Below, piece after piece: positions 1-9,711 of a DNA stretch of 64,000 nt (within the stretch, counting starts at the first letter, position 1; every line of letters begins with the position of its first letter). The translations under genes were made by a program, and so were the position numbers. The stretch comes from Burkholderiales bacterium (GTDB lineage Bacteria > Pseudomonadota > Gammaproteobacteria > Burkholderiales > Casimicrobiaceae). Below the pieces are notes generated by a model. It searched no databases. It saw nothing but the letters and a program-made list of their open reading frames with translations, and was not told the origin of the DNA. The stretch is from contig JAEUPL010000039.1 of assembly GCA_016790165.1 (NCBI GenBank), positions 1-64,000 on the forward strand, given 5' to 3'.

Positions 1-1
1 G

Positions 2-139
2 AACAACAGCGCCGAGCGCACCGCTTGGCTGCCGTCCTTCCTGGCCTACTACAACGCCCGCAGGCCCCATTCGGCCTTGGGCCACAAGCCTCCAGCTTCC
101 CGACTCAGCGGGAAGAACCTATTGCAACTTAACAGCTAG
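2..139 (+). mobile_element. IS481-family transposase, C-terminal fragment (5' end outside window)
   Basis: The first 45 codons read in frame 2 to a TAG and contain YYNARRPHSALG followed by KPPASRL. This is the characteristic C-terminal tail of DDE integrase-type transposases of the IS481/IS3 type (rve_3 region). The catalytic core and N-terminal helix-turn-helix would lie to the left of the window, so intactness cannot be judged. No convincing terminal inverted repeat was recognised just downstream, although positions 160-192 hold GC-rich inverted sequence. The next coding remnant begins within about 70 bases, consistent with insertion into or beside an older gene. Confidence 0.85.
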
Positions 140-204
140 ACACGTCGAGGCGATCCCTTACGGGCGGGGCAACCCAACCCGCCAAAACGGGGGCAACGAC
201 GCGC

Positions 205-468
205 GGCCTGCCAACCGGCAAGTACGCCTGCTACACGCTCACAGGCAGCACATTGAACCATGCATTTATCGACATCCATATCGACAGCGCCAGCCGCTAC
301 CGCGACAAGAGCGGTAAGTCAGGTACTCACCGCAAGGACGAAAGTCAGAAAATTGCCTTTACTGGTTCATTGGCCGCTGCCAACGCCAAACTGCGCCCCG
401 GCCCGCGGATCGGATTGAACATGAATTGCGGAAATTTCTACAACATCACCTGCAGCTTGAAGGGGTGA
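205..468 (+). pseudogene. 3' remnant of an unknown gene next to the transposase
   Basis: An open frame runs from the transposase end to a TGA at 466-468. From about 205 it reads like genuine protein: LPTGKYACYTLTGS, then AFIDIHIDSASRYRDKSGK, and near the end GPRIGLNMNCGNFYN. There is no ATG and no ribosome-binding site; the only start in reach is a TTG at 253, inside the recognisable part. The text looks like the C-terminal part of a small, possibly exported, hypothetical protein whose 5' part was removed by the neighbouring insertion. The family is not named with confidence. Confidence 0.4.
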
Positions 469-909
469 CGCAGTCGCCCATGAGTCGCCCGCAGTTGACA
501 GGTCACACGTTGAATCCGATTTCGCTCCCCGAATCCGCCGCGCACCGCGAGAGCTGCGCGGCCCGGGTGTCATTGAGACGGTGTTGCCGTGCATTCCACC
601 GTTCAACCCGGCGCGCCTCCGCCATCAGCCCCACCAGGGCGAGTCAACACCATTTCCGCGAGCGCGGCGGTCGTATTTTCGATGCGCAGTCAGGCGCGGG
701 GGCCGCCGTGGTGCCCGCACCACGAGGACTTCGCAGCAACACCGGGGGCGAAGATACGACACGCCCCGCAGGGTTGCAACGATACGGCGCGTCTGCCTCG
801 TTGCGATGCCCGAACGTGGAACCACCACGTTCTTTGCGTCGCGCGTTGCAGCCATCGCCGTCTCGTTACAACGCATCTCGTGAAAATCGCGTTAACACGC
901 CCTAGCCCC
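469..909. other. Non-coding interval, no recognisable feature
   Basis: This 441-base stretch separates the remnant from the photolyase gene. Open frames occur on both strands, but their translations are Arg/Pro/Ala-rich, mutually overlapping and match nothing recognisable, as expected of stop-poor GC-rich DNA. I saw no clear promoter, hairpin or RNA gene. Confidence 0.4.
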
Positions 910-2385
910 ATGTCGCCGCATCGTTCCGCCCTCATGTGGTTTCGTCGCGACCTGCGCGCGTTCGACAATGCGGCCCTGCATGCGGCGCTCAGCGCCAGCG
1001 AGCGTGTGCACTGCGTGTTCGTGTTTGATCGCGACATTCTTGATGCGCTGCCGAGTCGTTCGGATCGCCGGGTGGAGTTCATTCGAGAGAGTGTGGCGGA
1101 GCTGGCGAGTGCGCTGGCCGCACTGGGCGGGCACCTTTACGTGCTGCATGATCGCGCCGTGGCGGCCATTCCCGCGCTGGCGCGGACGCTGGACGTGGAC
1201 GTTGTGTTCGCGAACCATGACTACGAGCCCAACGCGGTGGCGCGCGATCACACCGTAGCAGCGACGCTGCGCGAGGCGGGCATTGCCTTTGCCACGCGCA
1301 AGGATCAGGTGATCTTTGAGCGCGACGAGGTACTGACCGGCAGCGGCAAGTTCTTTTCGGTGTTCACACCGTACAAGAACGCGTGGCTCAAGCGGCTCGA
1401 AGCGTTCTACGTCAAGCCCTACCCGGTCGACAAGTACCGCGCGCGGTTTGCGCCTGCGCCCGATGGGGCGCCGAACGACGTGCCCACGCTGTCCGCGCTA
1501 GGCTTTGAGCCCACCCATTTGCGCCTGCTCAAGTTGCCGACTGGAATGTCTGGCGGGGCTGAGCTGATGGCCGCGTTCATCGAGCGCATGGATCGCTACG
1601 CTGACGCGCGCAATTTTCCGGCGATCAAGGGCCCGTCCTACCTCTCCACACACCTTCGTTTTGGTACGGTGTCGATCCGCGCGCTGGCGGCCACGGCGTG
1701 GCAGCGCTGGCAGGAGGGTTCACGCGGTGCCGAGGTGTGGCTGTCCGAGCTGATCTGGCGCGACTTTTACTTTCACATCCTGCATCACAACCCGCACGTG
1801 GTCACGCGTTCGTTCAAGCCTGAGTACGATGCGATTCGATGGCAGAACGATGCGGCGCAGTTCTCGGCGTGGTGTGAGGGCCGCACGGGCTACCCGATTG
1901 TCGACGCGGCGATGCGGCAACTCAACCAGACGGGATACATGCACAACCGCCTGCGCATGATTGTGGCAAGCTTTTTGACCAAGGACTTGCTGATCGACTG
2001 GCGCTGGGGCGAGCGCTATTTCGCGCAATCGCTCAACGACTACGACCTTGCTGCGAATAACGGCGGCTGGCAATGGGCGGCCTCCACTGGCTGTGACGCG
2101 CAGCCGTACTTCCGCATCTTCAACCCGGTCTCACAGAGCGAAAAGTTCGACCCGGACGGCGCCTTCATCCGACGCTACGTGCCCGAGCTGGCGCCGCTGT
2201 CAGATCGCGACATTCATGCACCGTGGCAGCTCTCCCCCGTCGAACAACGGGCACGGGGTTTCCAGCTGGGCCGCGACTATCCGCCGCCGATCGTGGACCA
2301 CGCCGCGGCGCGCACGCGCACGCTGGTCGAATTCAAACGGGCGCTCGGCAGCAGGGGCGACGCTGCCGTCAGCCTGGAGGAATAG
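910..2385 (+). CDS. phrB: Deoxyribodipyrimidine photolyase (class I CPD photolyase)
   Basis: Repairs UV-induced cyclobutane pyrimidine dimers in DNA using FADH- and blue light; cytosolic. The 491-residue product starts MSPHRSALMWFRRDLR, the beginning of the antenna-chromophore Rossmann domain (about 1-135). The FAD-binding helical domain (about 200-475) holds GRTGYPIVDAAMRQL (324-338), MHNRLRM, DWRWGERY and NNGGWQWAASTG (383-394), with tryptophans placed for the electron-transfer chain. The ATG at 910 was chosen because the photolyase fold begins at once and the length matches the family. The frame stays open about 320 bases further upstream, but with non-protein-like sequence. No good ribosome-binding site precedes the ATG. 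Confidence 0.93.
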   Translation: MSPHRSALMWFRRDLRAFDNAALHAALSASERVHCVFVFDRDILDALPSRSDRRVEFIRESVAELASALAALGGHLYVLHDRAVAAIPALARTLDVDVVFANHDYEPNAVARDHTVAATLREAGIAFATRKDQVIFERDEVLTGSGKFFSVFTPYKNAWLKRLEAFYVKPYPVDKYRARFAPAPDGAPNDVPTLSALGFEPTHLRLLKLPTGMSGGAELMAAFIERMDRYADARNFPAIKGPSYLSTHLRFGTVSIRALAATAWQRWQEGSRGAEVWLSELIWRDFYFHILHHNPHVVTRSFKPEYDAIRWQNDAAQFSAWCEGRTGYPIVDAAMRQLNQTGYMHNRLRMIVASFLTKDLLIDWRWGERYFAQSLNDYDLAANNGGWQWAASTGCDAQPYFRIFNPVSQSEKFDPDGAFIRRYVPELAPLSDRDIHAPWQLSPVEQRARGFQLGRDYPPPIVDHAAARTRTLVEFKRALGSRGDAAVSLEE

Positions 2386-2444
2386 AAGTTCGATATGATG
2401 CGCCGCAGCATCCCTTACCTTCAGGCCCATTGAGGCGCTCAGTC

Positions 2445-3236
2445 ATGATGAAAAGTCTAGAAAATCGCGTCGCCGTCGTCACCGGCTCTACCAGCGGCAT
2501 TGGCCTGGCGATTGCACGCCGCTTCGCACTCGCGGGCGCCGAAGTGGTGATGAATGGCTTTGGTGATCCCGCAGAAGTCGACCGCCTCCGCGAAGAAATC
2601 GCTGAGGCCGCGCAGACGCGCGTGCACTTCATTCCAGCGGACTTGTCGAAACCCGCCGAAGCGCAAATGCTGATCAAGCAAACCATTGCGCTGTGTGGTC
2701 GCATCGACGTGCTGGTCAACAACGCAGGCATCCAGCATGTGGCCGCCATCCCCGACTTTCCCGATGACAAATGGGATGCGGTGATTGCGATCAATCTGTC
2801 GAGCGCATTTCACACCTCGAAGATCGCGCTGGCGGACATGCAGAAGCGCGACTGGGGTCGCATCATCAACGTCGCCTCGGCGCACGGTCTGGTGGCTTCG
2901 GTCAACAAAGCCGCCTACGTCGCCTCGAAACACGGCATCATCGGGTTGACCAAGGTGACGGCGCTTGAGAACGCGACTCGCCAGATTACTTGCAATGCCA
3001 TCTGCCCCGGATGGGTGGACACGCCGCTGGTGCGTAAGCAAATCGAGGCGCGCGCCGCCGCGCAAAACATTTCGGTGGAGGAAGCGACCAAGCAACTGGT
3101 TGGCGAGAAGCAGCCGAGCCAACGCTTTGTATCGCCGGAAAGTCTGGCCGAACTGGCATTGTTCCTGACCAGCGAGGCGGGTGGCTCCGTCACCGGCAGC
3201 GCCTACAGCATGGACGGCGGCTGGACCGCGCAGTAG
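2445..3236 (+). CDS. bdhA: 3-hydroxybutyrate dehydrogenase (SDR family)
   Basis: NAD-dependent interconversion of (R)-3-hydroxybutyrate and acetoacetate, linked to polyhydroxybutyrate or ketone-body metabolism. The 263-residue classical short-chain dehydrogenase shows the cofactor motif TGSTSGIG near residue 12, NNAG, and the catalytic Ser145-Tyr158-Lys162 set (YVASK). The C-terminal region with GWVDTPLVRKQIEARAA and EKQPSQRFV is typical of BdhA rather than generic SDRs. The start ATGATG at 2445 is preceded by GAGG. It follows phrB by 59 bases on the same strand. Other 3-hydroxyacyl SDR specificities cannot be excluded from sequence alone. Confidence 0.88.
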   Translation: MMKSLENRVAVVTGSTSGIGLAIARRFALAGAEVVMNGFGDPAEVDRLREEIAEAAQTRVHFIPADLSKPAEAQMLIKQTIALCGRIDVLVNNAGIQHVAAIPDFPDDKWDAVIAINLSSAFHTSKIALADMQKRDWGRIINVASAHGLVASVNKAAYVASKHGIIGLTKVTALENATRQITCNAICPGWVDTPLVRKQIEARAAAQNISVEEATKQLVGEKQPSQRFVSPESLAELALFLTSEAGGSVTGSAYSMDGGWTAQ

Positions 3237-3259
3237 CGGCGAGCACCGCTCACTCACCA

Positions 3260-3697
3260 TTGCCGCGAGTTGTGGTGAGCGCCCGCGCGCAACGTCTGGT
3301 GCTCGACAGCAATGTGCTGGTCTCTGCGCTCATTTTTCGCGATTCACGCCATCTGCCGTTGCGCGACGCGTGGCAACGGGGTGACGTGCAGCCGCTGGTG
3401 TCGGTAGCGACGTGGCGAGAACTGCGCCGCGTGCTCGGTTATCCGCAGTTCCGGCTGGATGATGACGCGATTGGCGAGGCGCTGGCGCAGTTGGGGCCGC
3501 ACGTGGAGTGGGTTGACGTGGATGAGGCCGCGGTCGCTGCGTTGCCGCGATGTAGTGATCGTGACGACCAGAAATTTATCGAAGTTGCGCACTGTGGCGC
3601 GGCAACGGCGCTTCTCACTTACGACCGGGCGTTGCTGAAATTGCGGCGCAAGCTGACGTTTCCGGTGCTGACGCCAGAGCAATGGCAGAGCGGGTAG
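3260..3697 (+). CDS. PIN-domain protein, putative toxin-antitoxin toxin (COG1569-like)
   Basis: A 145-residue PIN-fold protein, predicted Mg-dependent ribonuclease. The fold's acidic residues are visible: Asp in LDSNVLVSAL (about 16), Glu in SVATWREL (about 54), Asp residues in CSDRDDQKFIE (about 100) and Asp in LLTYDRALL (about 121). The only early starts are a TTG at 3260 and GTGs a few codons later, so the true N-terminus is uncertain. It lies 23 bases after bdhA. No small antitoxin-like gene (AbrB, RHH, HTH or Phd type) is visible on either side, so it is an orphan here. The RNase role is inferred from family membership. Confidence 0.8.
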   Translation: MPRVVVSARAQRLVLDSNVLVSALIFRDSRHLPLRDAWQRGDVQPLVSVATWRELRRVLGYPQFRLDDDAIGEALAQLGPHVEWVDVDEAAVAALPRCSDRDDQKFIEVAHCGAATALLTYDRALLKLRRKLTFPVLTPEQWQSG

Positions 3698-3740
3698 CGC
3701 CCGTCCGTGGTGGTGCCTAAATTTCGGGCAGCCGAAACGC

Positions 3741-3746
3741 TATAAT
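3741..3746 (+). promoter_or_regulatory. Putative sigma-70 -10 box for dusB-fis
   Basis: A consensus TATAAT lies 46 bases before the dusB ATG. No good -35 hexamer is present at 16-18 bases spacing. A 6-bp inverted repeat (TTTCGG at 3722-3727 and CCGAAA at 3732-3737) sits immediately upstream and could be an operator or the terminator stem of the PIN gene. Confidence 0.45.
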
Positions 3747-3792
3747 CCAAGGCTCGCCCATCGTTCCCCGCCCGCTTAATTTTTTCGCACAC

Positions 3793-4827
3793 ATGCTGCG
3801 CATTGGCCCTTATTCCCTCAAAAATCGGCTCGTGGTCGCGCCGATGGCGGGGGTAACCGACCGGCCGTTCCGTTCGTTGTGCCGGCGATTCGGCGCCGGC
3901 CACGCCATCAGCGAGATGGTCGCCTCGAAGCCGGAGCTGTGGCAGACACCGAAATCGATGCGGCGCATGAATCACGATGGGGAGGCCGCGCCGATCACCG
4001 TTCAGATTGCCGGCAGCGACCCGCAGGTGATGGCAGATGCCGCGCGCTTCAATGTTGCGCGTGGCGCGCAGATCATCGATATCAACATGGGGTGCCCGAA
4101 GAAGAAGGTCTGTCGCGTCGATGCCGGGTCGGCGCTGTTGCGTGACGAGGCGCTGGTCGCGCGCATCCTCGCTGCCGTTGTTGCCGCCGTCGACGTGCCT
4201 GTGACGCTCAAGACGCGCACTGGCTGGAGCCCCGACCATCGCAATGCGCTGCGTATCGCACAGATCGCAGAGGAGGCCGGTATCGCAGCGTTGACGCTGC
4301 ACGGTCGCACGCGCGCCTGCGGATTTGACGACGGAACGGTGGAGTACGACAGCATTCGCGCGGTGAAAGCGGCGGTGTCCATCCCGGTGATTGCCAATGG
4401 CGACATTGACTCACCGCACAAAGCCAAGGCTGTGCTTGACTATACGGGTGCCGATGCGGTGATGATCGGCCGCGCCGCGCAGGGTCGGCCCTGGATCTTT
4501 CGCGATGCCGAGTGCTTTCTCGCGACGGGGGAAGTGCCGCCTTCGCCAGCCGTGGCGGAAGTGGCGGAGGTGATGCACGGCCACCTGATCGAGCACTACG
4601 CACTCTACGGTGCCGCCACGGGCGTGCGCAGCGCACGCAAGCACATCGGCTGGTATTCCGACGGTCTGCCGGGTGGAGACCAGTTCCGCGATCGCCTCAA
4701 TCGAATTGACGATGCCGACGCGCAGCTCGCGGCGGTTCGTGACTACTTTTCCGGGCTGGCAGCCGAGCATGACCGGCTGCCGCTGACGCCTTACGTCCCG
4801 CTCGCGTGGGACGCATCCATCCACTGA
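3793..4827 (+). CDS. dusB: tRNA-dihydrouridine synthase B
   Basis: FMN/NADPH-dependent enzyme reducing specific uridines in the tRNA D-loop to dihydrouridine. The 344-residue protein begins MLRIGPYSLKNRLVVAPMAG, the FMN-binding TIM-barrel start, and carries the active-site cysteine at position 101 in NMGCPKKKVC. LTLHGRTRACGF and IANGDI belong to later barrel strands; the C-terminal helical RNA-recognition part follows. Length and motif wording match DusB rather than DusA or DusC. The dusB-fis pair, with fis 20 bases downstream, is the classic proteobacterial arrangement and supports the call. Confidence 0.95.
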   Translation: MLRIGPYSLKNRLVVAPMAGVTDRPFRSLCRRFGAGHAISEMVASKPELWQTPKSMRRMNHDGEAAPITVQIAGSDPQVMADAARFNVARGAQIIDINMGCPKKKVCRVDAGSALLRDEALVARILAAVVAAVDVPVTLKTRTGWSPDHRNALRIAQIAEEAGIAALTLHGRTRACGFDDGTVEYDSIRAVKAAVSIPVIANGDIDSPHKAKAVLDYTGADAVMIGRAAQGRPWIFRDAECFLATGEVPPSPAVAEVAEVMHGHLIEHYALYGAATGVRSARKHIGWYSDGLPGGDQFRDRLNRIDDADAQLAAVRDYFSGLAAEHDRLPLTPYVPLAWDASIH

Positions 4828-4847
4828 GACCAGAGAACACAAGAAGA

Positions 4848-5111
4848 ATGAAACGCGCAAGACTGAACGGTCACTCCGCCATTGCCGAGGCGGTGGGCAG
4901 CTCCCTGCAGGAGTACCTTGACAAGCTCGACGGCGAACCCGCCGATAACCTCTACGATCTGGTGATCGGCAGTGTCGAAAAATCGTTGATCAGCGACATC
5001 CTTCAGCGAACCAAGGGCAATCAGTCCGAGGCGGCCAGCATGCTCGGCATTAACCGCAACACGCTGCGCGCCAAGCTCGACAAACACAAGATCAAGCTTC
5101 CGCAAAACTGA
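4848..5111 (+). CDS. fis: Fis family DNA-binding protein
   Basis: Small nucleoid-associated protein and transcription regulator of the Fis family; 87 residues. The C-terminal helix-turn-helix is clear: GNQSEAASMLGINRNTLRAK, followed by KLDKHKI. The upstream helices containing LYDLVIGSVEKSLISDILQ form the dimer core. The ATG at 4848 was preferred over an in-frame start at 4806 because it gives the standard Fis length, has the purine-rich AAGAAGA before it and lies just after dusB. Co-transcription with dusB, and possibly purH, is likely. Beta-proteobacterial Fis lacks part of the enteric N-terminal beta-hairpin, as here. Confidence 0.93.
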   Translation: MKRARLNGHSAIAEAVGSSLQEYLDKLDGEPADNLYDLVIGSVEKSLISDILQRTKGNQSEAASMLGINRNTLRAKLDKHKIKLPQN

Positions 5112-5138
5112 TCTGACTTGCTGACGGCTCTGCTCACC

Positions 5139-6713
5139 ATGAATCGAAAAATCACCCGTGCCCTGCTCTCTGTCTCCGACAAAACCGGCCTGCTTGACTT
5201 CGCCAAAGCGCTTTCGGCGCATGGCGTCGAGCTGCTGTCGACGGGCGGCACCGCCAAACTGATCCGCGACGCTGGCCTCAGGGTGGTCGACGTGGGCGAC
5301 TACACCGGCTTTCCCGAGATGCTCGATGGCCGCGTCAAGACCTTGCATCCCAAGGTGCATGGCGGAATTCTCGCCAACCGGCTCCTGCCGGAGCACATGA
5401 CCGCGGTGGACGCGGCGAATATTCCGTTGATTGACCTTGTCGTCGTCAATCTCTATCCGTTCCGCGAAACCGTCGCGAAGCTCGGCTGCACGCTGGAGGA
5501 CGCCATCGAGAACATCGACATCGGCGGCCCGACCATGGTCCGCGCCGCGGCGAAGAACTGGGAAGGCGTCGCCATCGTCGTGGATAGCGGCGACTACGCG
5601 GAACTCGCCGATGAGATGCAGGCAAATGCTGGCGCCTTGTCACGCAAGACACGCTTTGCGCTGGCCAGGAAGGCATTCACGCACACTGCCGCCTACGACG
5701 CTGCCATCGGCAACTACCTGACCTGTCGCGAACTCGAGGGCGAGCCACGCGCGTACCCGGACGTGCTGACGCTGCAGTGGCGCAAGGCGCAGGACATGCG
5801 CTATGGCGAGAACCCGCATCAGAGCGCCGCTTTCTACCGCGATGAAACCCCAGCCGCCGGCACGCTGTCGAAGTACACGCAGTTGCAGGGCAAAGAGCTC
5901 TCTTACAACAACGTGGCGGATGCTGATGCAGCGTGGGAGTGCGTACGCGCGTTCACCGATACCTGCTGCGTCATCGTGAAGCATGCGAATCCGTGCGGCG
6001 TGGCGCTGGGCGACAGCGCACTGGCTGCCTATCAGCGCGCCTTCGCGACTGATCCAACCTCCGCTTTCGGCGGCATCATCGCCTTCAACCGCACCGTGGA
6101 TGCGGAATGCGCAGAAGCCGTCAGCAAGCAGTTCCTGGAGGTGCTGATTGCGCCGAATTACACCGCCGAAGCGCTTGAGTTGCTGGCGAAGAAGACCAAC
6201 GTGCGTGTGCTCACCGTGCCGATCACGAGCCTCTACGATAGTGCAAACGGTCTTGAGATGAAGCGCGTCGGTGGTGGCCTGCTGGTGCAAAGTGCCGATA
6301 CCCATCGCCTCGAGCCGTCAGCGCTCAAGGTCGTAACGAGCAAAGCACCGAGCAGCCAGCAGTTGAAAGACATGCAGTTCGTCTGGACGGTGGCGCAGTT
6401 CGTCAAATCAAACGCGATCGTCTTCGCCAAAGACGGTCAGACGCTCGGCATTGGCGCTGGACAGATGAGTCGCCTCGATTCGGCTCGCATCGCGAAGATC
6501 AAGGCCGAACACGCCGGGTTGACACTGGTTGGATCGGTGGCCGCGAGCGACGCGTTTTTCCCGTTCCGTGATGGCCTCGATGTGCTGGCCGATGCCGGCG
6601 CAATTGCCGTCATCCAGCCGGGCGGCAGCATGCGCGATGAGGAGGTCATCAACGCCGCCAACGAACGCGGTGTGGCGATGGTGACGACGGGTGTTCGTCA
6701 CTTCCGGCACTGA
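5139..6713 (+). CDS. purH: Bifunctional AICAR formyltransferase / IMP cyclohydrolase
   Basis: Catalyses the last two steps of de novo IMP synthesis: formylation of AICAR with 10-formyl-THF, then ring closure. The 524-residue protein has the N-terminal MGS-like cyclohydrolase domain ([30 protein letters not shown]) and the C-terminal AICARFT domain with the catalytic Lys281-His282 in KHANPCGVA. Near the end it has [12 protein letters not shown]. The start ATG at 5139 gives the standard length and lies 27 bases after fis, suggesting read-through from dusB-fis. purD follows after a repeat-containing 191-base gap. Confidence 0.96.
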   Translation: MNRKITRALLSVSDKTGLLDFAKALSAHGVELLSTGGTAKLIRDAGLRVVDVGDYTGFPEMLDGRVKTLHPKVHGGILANRLLPEHMTAVDAANIPLIDLVVVNLYPFRETVAKLGCTLEDAIENIDIGGPTMVRAAAKNWEGVAIVVDSGDYAELADEMQANAGALSRKTRFALARKAFTHTAAYDAAIGNYLTCRELEGEPRAYPDVLTLQWRKAQDMRYGENPHQSAAFYRDETPAAGTLSKYTQLQGKELSYNNVADADAAWECVRAFTDTCCVIVKHANPCGVALGDSALAAYQRAFATDPTSAFGGIIAFNRTVDAECAEAVSKQFLEVLIAPNYTAEALELLAKKTNVRVLTVPITSLYDSANGLEMKRVGGGLLVQSADTHRLEPSALKVVTSKAPSSQQLKDMQFVWTVAQFVKSNAIVFAKDGQTLGIGAGQMSRLDSARIAKIKAEHAGLTLVGSVAASDAFFPFRDGLDVLADAGAIAVIQPGGSMRDEEVINAANERGVAMVTTGVRHFRH

Positions 6714-6726
6714 TGGGCTCGTGCCC

Positions 6727-6876
6727 AAGGACGAATGACGAATGACGAATGACGAGTTGGGGGGAATGCAGTGAATCGGAAGCGCTCTGCTGCGTATGGC
6801 GGTGACGTGCTCGACCTGCGGTGGCGCTGGCCTGCTTCGGCGAGGGGATCGCTTCGTCATCCGTCATTCGTCTTCC
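6727..6876. repeat. Paired GACGAATGACGA-type repeats in purH-purD spacer
   Basis: The left arm (6727-6756) is AAGG followed by tandem 8-mers (ACGAATG). The right arm (6853-6876) carries the complementary wording TCGTCAT-CCGTCATTCGTC about 100 bases later. Together they form a loose inverted repeat. The same wording recurs in the leuD-leuB spacer (42641-42725), so this is a dispersed repeat family and not chance. It also lies over the only in-frame extension of purD upstream, arguing against a longer PurD. Confidence 0.65.
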
Positions 6877-6904
6877 ATCCTGCGCAGCATCCGGGGAGCG
6901 CGCC

Positions 6905-8173
6905 ATGAAAGTTTTGGTCATTGGCTCCGGCGGACGCGAGCACGCACTGGCCTGGAAGCTCGCGCAAAGTGAGCGTGTGCAAAGCGTGGTCGTGGCCCCC
7001 GGCAATGCCGGTTCGGCCACCGAGGCCAATTGCGAGAATGCGCTCGCAAGCAACGTCGAGCAGTGGCTGGCATTGGCGAAGCACGAACGTGTCGGGCTGA
7101 CCGTTGTCGGACCGGAAGCACCCCTGGCGGCCGGGGTGGTTGACGCGTTTCGTGCCGAAGGCCTCAAGATCTTTGGTCCGACGCGGGCTGCCGCGCAGCT
7201 CGAGTCGTCGAAGGATTTCGCCAAAGCCTTCATGAAGCGCCACGGCATTCCGACAGCGGACTACGAGACGTTCACGGACGCCGTCGCCGCGCACGCCTAT
7301 GTCGAGGCGAAGGGCGCGCCGATCGTCATCAAGGCCGATGGCCTGGCGGCTGGTAAGGGCGTGGTGGTCGCCCTGACGTTGGCTGAAGCGCACACCGCGA
7401 TCGACATGATGCTGGCCGACAACGCGTTCGGCGCAGCAGGTGCGCGCGTCGTCATCGAGGAATTTCTGGCGGGCGAAGAAGCCAGCTTCATCGTCATGGT
7501 CGATGGCAAGAATGTCCTGGCCATGGCCTCCAGCCAGGACCATAAGCGCTTGCTCGATGGTGACGCAGGCCCCAACACCGGCGGCATGGGCGCCTATTCG
7601 CCCGCGCCGATCGTGACGCCGCAGATGCACGCGCGCATCATGCGGGAAATCGTTCTGCCGACGGTGGCCGGGATGGCGAAAGATGGCATCACGTACACCG
7701 GTTTTCTCTATGCTGGCGTGATGATCGACGCGGCAGGTAACCCCAAAACGCTCGAATTCAACTGCCGCTTCGGCGATCCGGAAACGCAACCGATCATGAT
7801 GCGGCTCAAGACGGATCTTGTCGATCTCGTCGAACACGGCATCAACGGCACGCTCGATCAGGTGGACGCAGAGTGGGATCGCCGCGTTGCACTCGGCGTG
7901 GTGTTGGCCGCGCACGGCTACCCGGACAACCCACGCAAAGGTGACGTGATTCACGGGCTGGGCGAGGTGGCGGAGGATGCCCATGTGTTTCATGCTGGCA
8001 CGGCGTTCACGGAGGGCAAGGTCACCGTGGCGGGCGGTCGCGTGCTGTGCGTGACGGCGCTCGGCGACACGGTAAAGATTGCGCAAAAGCGAGCCTATGA
8101 CGTGGCCGATGGCATTGCATTCGAGGGGATGCAATTGCGCCGCGACATCGGCTGGCGGGCGATCAAACGATGA
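6905..8173 (+). CDS. purD: Phosphoribosylamine-glycine ligase (GAR synthetase)
   Basis: ATP-dependent ligation of glycine to 5-phosphoribosylamine, step two of purine synthesis. The 422-residue ATP-grasp enzyme begins [19 protein letters not shown]. It contains [13 protein letters not shown] and SKDFAK, the [11 protein letters not shown] glycine-rich loop, [14 protein letters not shown], and the metal-binding [11 protein letters not shown]. The ATG at 6905 is preceded by GGGGAG. It overlaps hemF by 4 bases (ATGA), showing translational coupling in a purD-hemF-nudix-purU run. Length is normal and nothing is missing. Confidence 0.97.
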   Translation: MKVLVIGSGGREHALAWKLAQSERVQSVVVAPGNAGSATEANCENALASNVEQWLALAKHERVGLTVVGPEAPLAAGVVDAFRAEGLKIFGPTRAAAQLESSKDFAKAFMKRHGIPTADYETFTDAVAAHAYVEAKGAPIVIKADGLAAGKGVVVALTLAEAHTAIDMMLADNAFGAAGARVVIEEFLAGEEASFIVMVDGKNVLAMASSQDHKRLLDGDAGPNTGGMGAYSPAPIVTPQMHARIMREIVLPTVAGMAKDGITYTGFLYAGVMIDAAGNPKTLEFNCRFGDPETQPIMMRLKTDLVDLVEHGINGTLDQVDAEWDRRVALGVVLAAHGYPDNPRKGDVIHGLGEVAEDAHVFHAGTAFTEGKVTVAGGRVLCVTALGDTVKIAQKRAYDVADGIAFEGMQLRRDIGWRAIKR

Positions 8174-9099
8174 GCGGTGGTTGCGCCGGTGTCGTGACCC
8201 GCGATGACGTCGCGCGGGTACGCGAGTTTCTGGTCGGACTGCAGGCGGACATCGTCACAGCCCTCGAGCGTGTGGACGGCGGCAGTTTCCAGCGCGATGA
8301 GTGGCAGCGACCGGAAGGCGGCGGCGGCATATCACGGCTGATTGAAGGCGGGCACGTTATCGAGCGTGGCGGCGTGAACTTCTCGCACGTTCTCGGTACC
8401 CGCATGCCGCCGTCAGCTACCGCGCAGCGCCCCGAGCTGAAGGGCGCGCCGTGGGAAGCGATGGGCGTGTCGTTGGTGATCCATCCACGCAATCCCTATG
8501 CGCCGACCACGCACATGAATGTGCGCTTCTTCATCGCGGCGCCAGAGAACGCCGCGCCGGTTTGGTGGTTCGGCGGTGGCATGGACCTCACGCCTTACTA
8601 TGGCTTTTCCGAAGATGCCATTCACTGGCACACACAGGCGCAGACGTCGGTGCATCGTTTTGGCCCGGAGTTCTATCCGCGCTTCAAGCGGCAATGCGAC
8701 GACTATTTCTTCCTTAAGCACCGCAACGAGCCGCGAGGTATCGGCGGCACCTTCTTTGATGACTTCAGCGAGTTGGGCTTTGACGAAAGCTTCGCGCTCA
8801 TGCGCTCCGTCGGCGAGCACTTCGTCCCTGGTTACATTCCCATTCTTACCCTGCGTTGCGCCACACCACACGGCGAACGTGAACGCGACTGGCAGCTTTA
8901 CCGGCGCGGCAGGTATGTTGAGTTCAATCTGGTTTGGGATCGCGGTACGCACTTCGGCCTGCAGTCGAACGGCCGCACCGAGGCGATTTTGATGAGCATG
9001 CCGCCTGAAGTGCGCTGGCGCTACAACCACGCGCCGCTACCCGGCACGCCCGAGCATGCCCTCTATACTGACTTTCTCGTCGCGAAGGACTGGCTGTGA
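8170..9099 (+). CDS. hemF: Oxygen-dependent coproporphyrinogen-III oxidase
   Basis: Aerobic oxidative decarboxylation of coproporphyrinogen III to protoporphyrinogen IX in heme synthesis; cytosolic homodimer. The 309-residue product has [17 protein letters not shown] around residue 104, [20 protein letters not shown], and the near-terminal [12 protein letters not shown], all HemF signatures. It starts within the purD stop (ATGA overlap) and ends within the start of the next gene (GTGA overlap). In many beta-proteobacteria hemF is followed by nadD-rsfS-rlmH; here a Nudix gene and purU occupy that position. Confidence 0.97.
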   Translation: MSGGCAGVVTRDDVARVREFLVGLQADIVTALERVDGGSFQRDEWQRPEGGGGISRLIEGGHVIERGGVNFSHVLGTRMPPSATAQRPELKGAPWEAMGVSLVIHPRNPYAPTTHMNVRFFIAAPENAAPVWWFGGGMDLTPYYGFSEDAIHWHTQAQTSVHRFGPEFYPRFKRQCDDYFFLKHRNEPRGIGGTFFDDFSELGFDESFALMRSVGEHFVPGYIPILTLRCATPHGERERDWQLYRRGRYVEFNLVWDRGTHFGLQSNGRTEAILMSMPPEVRWRYNHAPLPGTPEHALYTDFLVAKDWL

Positions 9100-9704
9100 G
9101 TGATACCGGTGCGCAGCCACGCGGTAGCGGGCCGAATCACGCAGCGATTGCGGAAGATTCGCATCTGGCCGAAACTTTCGTGTCAAGCGAAGAAATTTTT
9201 CGCGGCAAGCTGCTGCATGTCGTGCGCGACACGGTGACGTTGCCGAATGGGCGGTCTGCCACGCGTGAGTACATCAAGCACCCCGGGGCGGCCTGCATCG
9301 TTGCTGAATTCGAGGACGGCAAGTTGCTGCTTGAGCGGCAATACCGCTACCCGATGGGCAAGGTCATGGTTGAGTTTCCCGCCGGCAAGCTTGATTCGGG
9401 CGAAAACCCCCTGGTCGCAGCACAGCGCGAGCTCAAGGAAGAGACCGGCTATTGGGCGCGATCGTGGCATACCCTTGGTCAGATGCATCCGTTGATTGCG
9501 TACGCCGACGAAGTGATCCACATCTTCCACGCCAATGGCCTGGTTCAGGGCGACGCCAAACTTGATCAGGATGAATTTCTCGAACTGTTTGCTGCCACGC
9601 CTGACGAAATCGCCGCGATGATTGCAGACAACCGCATCACCGATGGCAAAACCATCACTGCCTTCTGTCGCTGGCAGTTGCTGCGCCGACCGGGGATCGT
9701 CTGA
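9096..9704 (+). CDS. Nudix hydrolase, ADP-ribose pyrophosphatase type
   Basis: Predicted to hydrolyse ADP-ribose or related nucleoside diphosphate derivatives. The 202-residue protein carries a perfect Nudix box, G-x5-E-x7-REL-x-EE-x-G, at residues 97-118, preceded by [13 protein letters not shown] and [10 protein letters not shown] as in the NudF/ADPRase group. A roughly 25-residue N-terminal extension is poorly conserved-looking. The GTG start at 9096 overlaps the hemF stop by 4 bases; an internal start is possible but would break the coupling. purU begins 7 bases after the stop. The exact substrate cannot be read from sequence. Confidence 0.88.
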   Translation: MSDTGAQPRGSGPNHAAIAEDSHLAETFVSSEEIFRGKLLHVVRDTVTLPNGRSATREYIKHPGAACIVAEFEDGKLLLERQYRYPMGKVMVEFPAGKLDSGENPLVAAQRELKEETGYWARSWHTLGQMHPLIAYADEVIHIFHANGLVQGDAKLDQDEFLELFAATPDEIAAMIADNRITDGKTITAFCRWQLLRRPGIV

Positions 9705-9711
9705 TTTTTCC

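Noticed and set aside
589..909. 107-codon upstream extension of the photolyase
   Set aside because: Pro/Arg/His-rich text with no resemblance to photolyase N-termini, which begin at the residue after 910.
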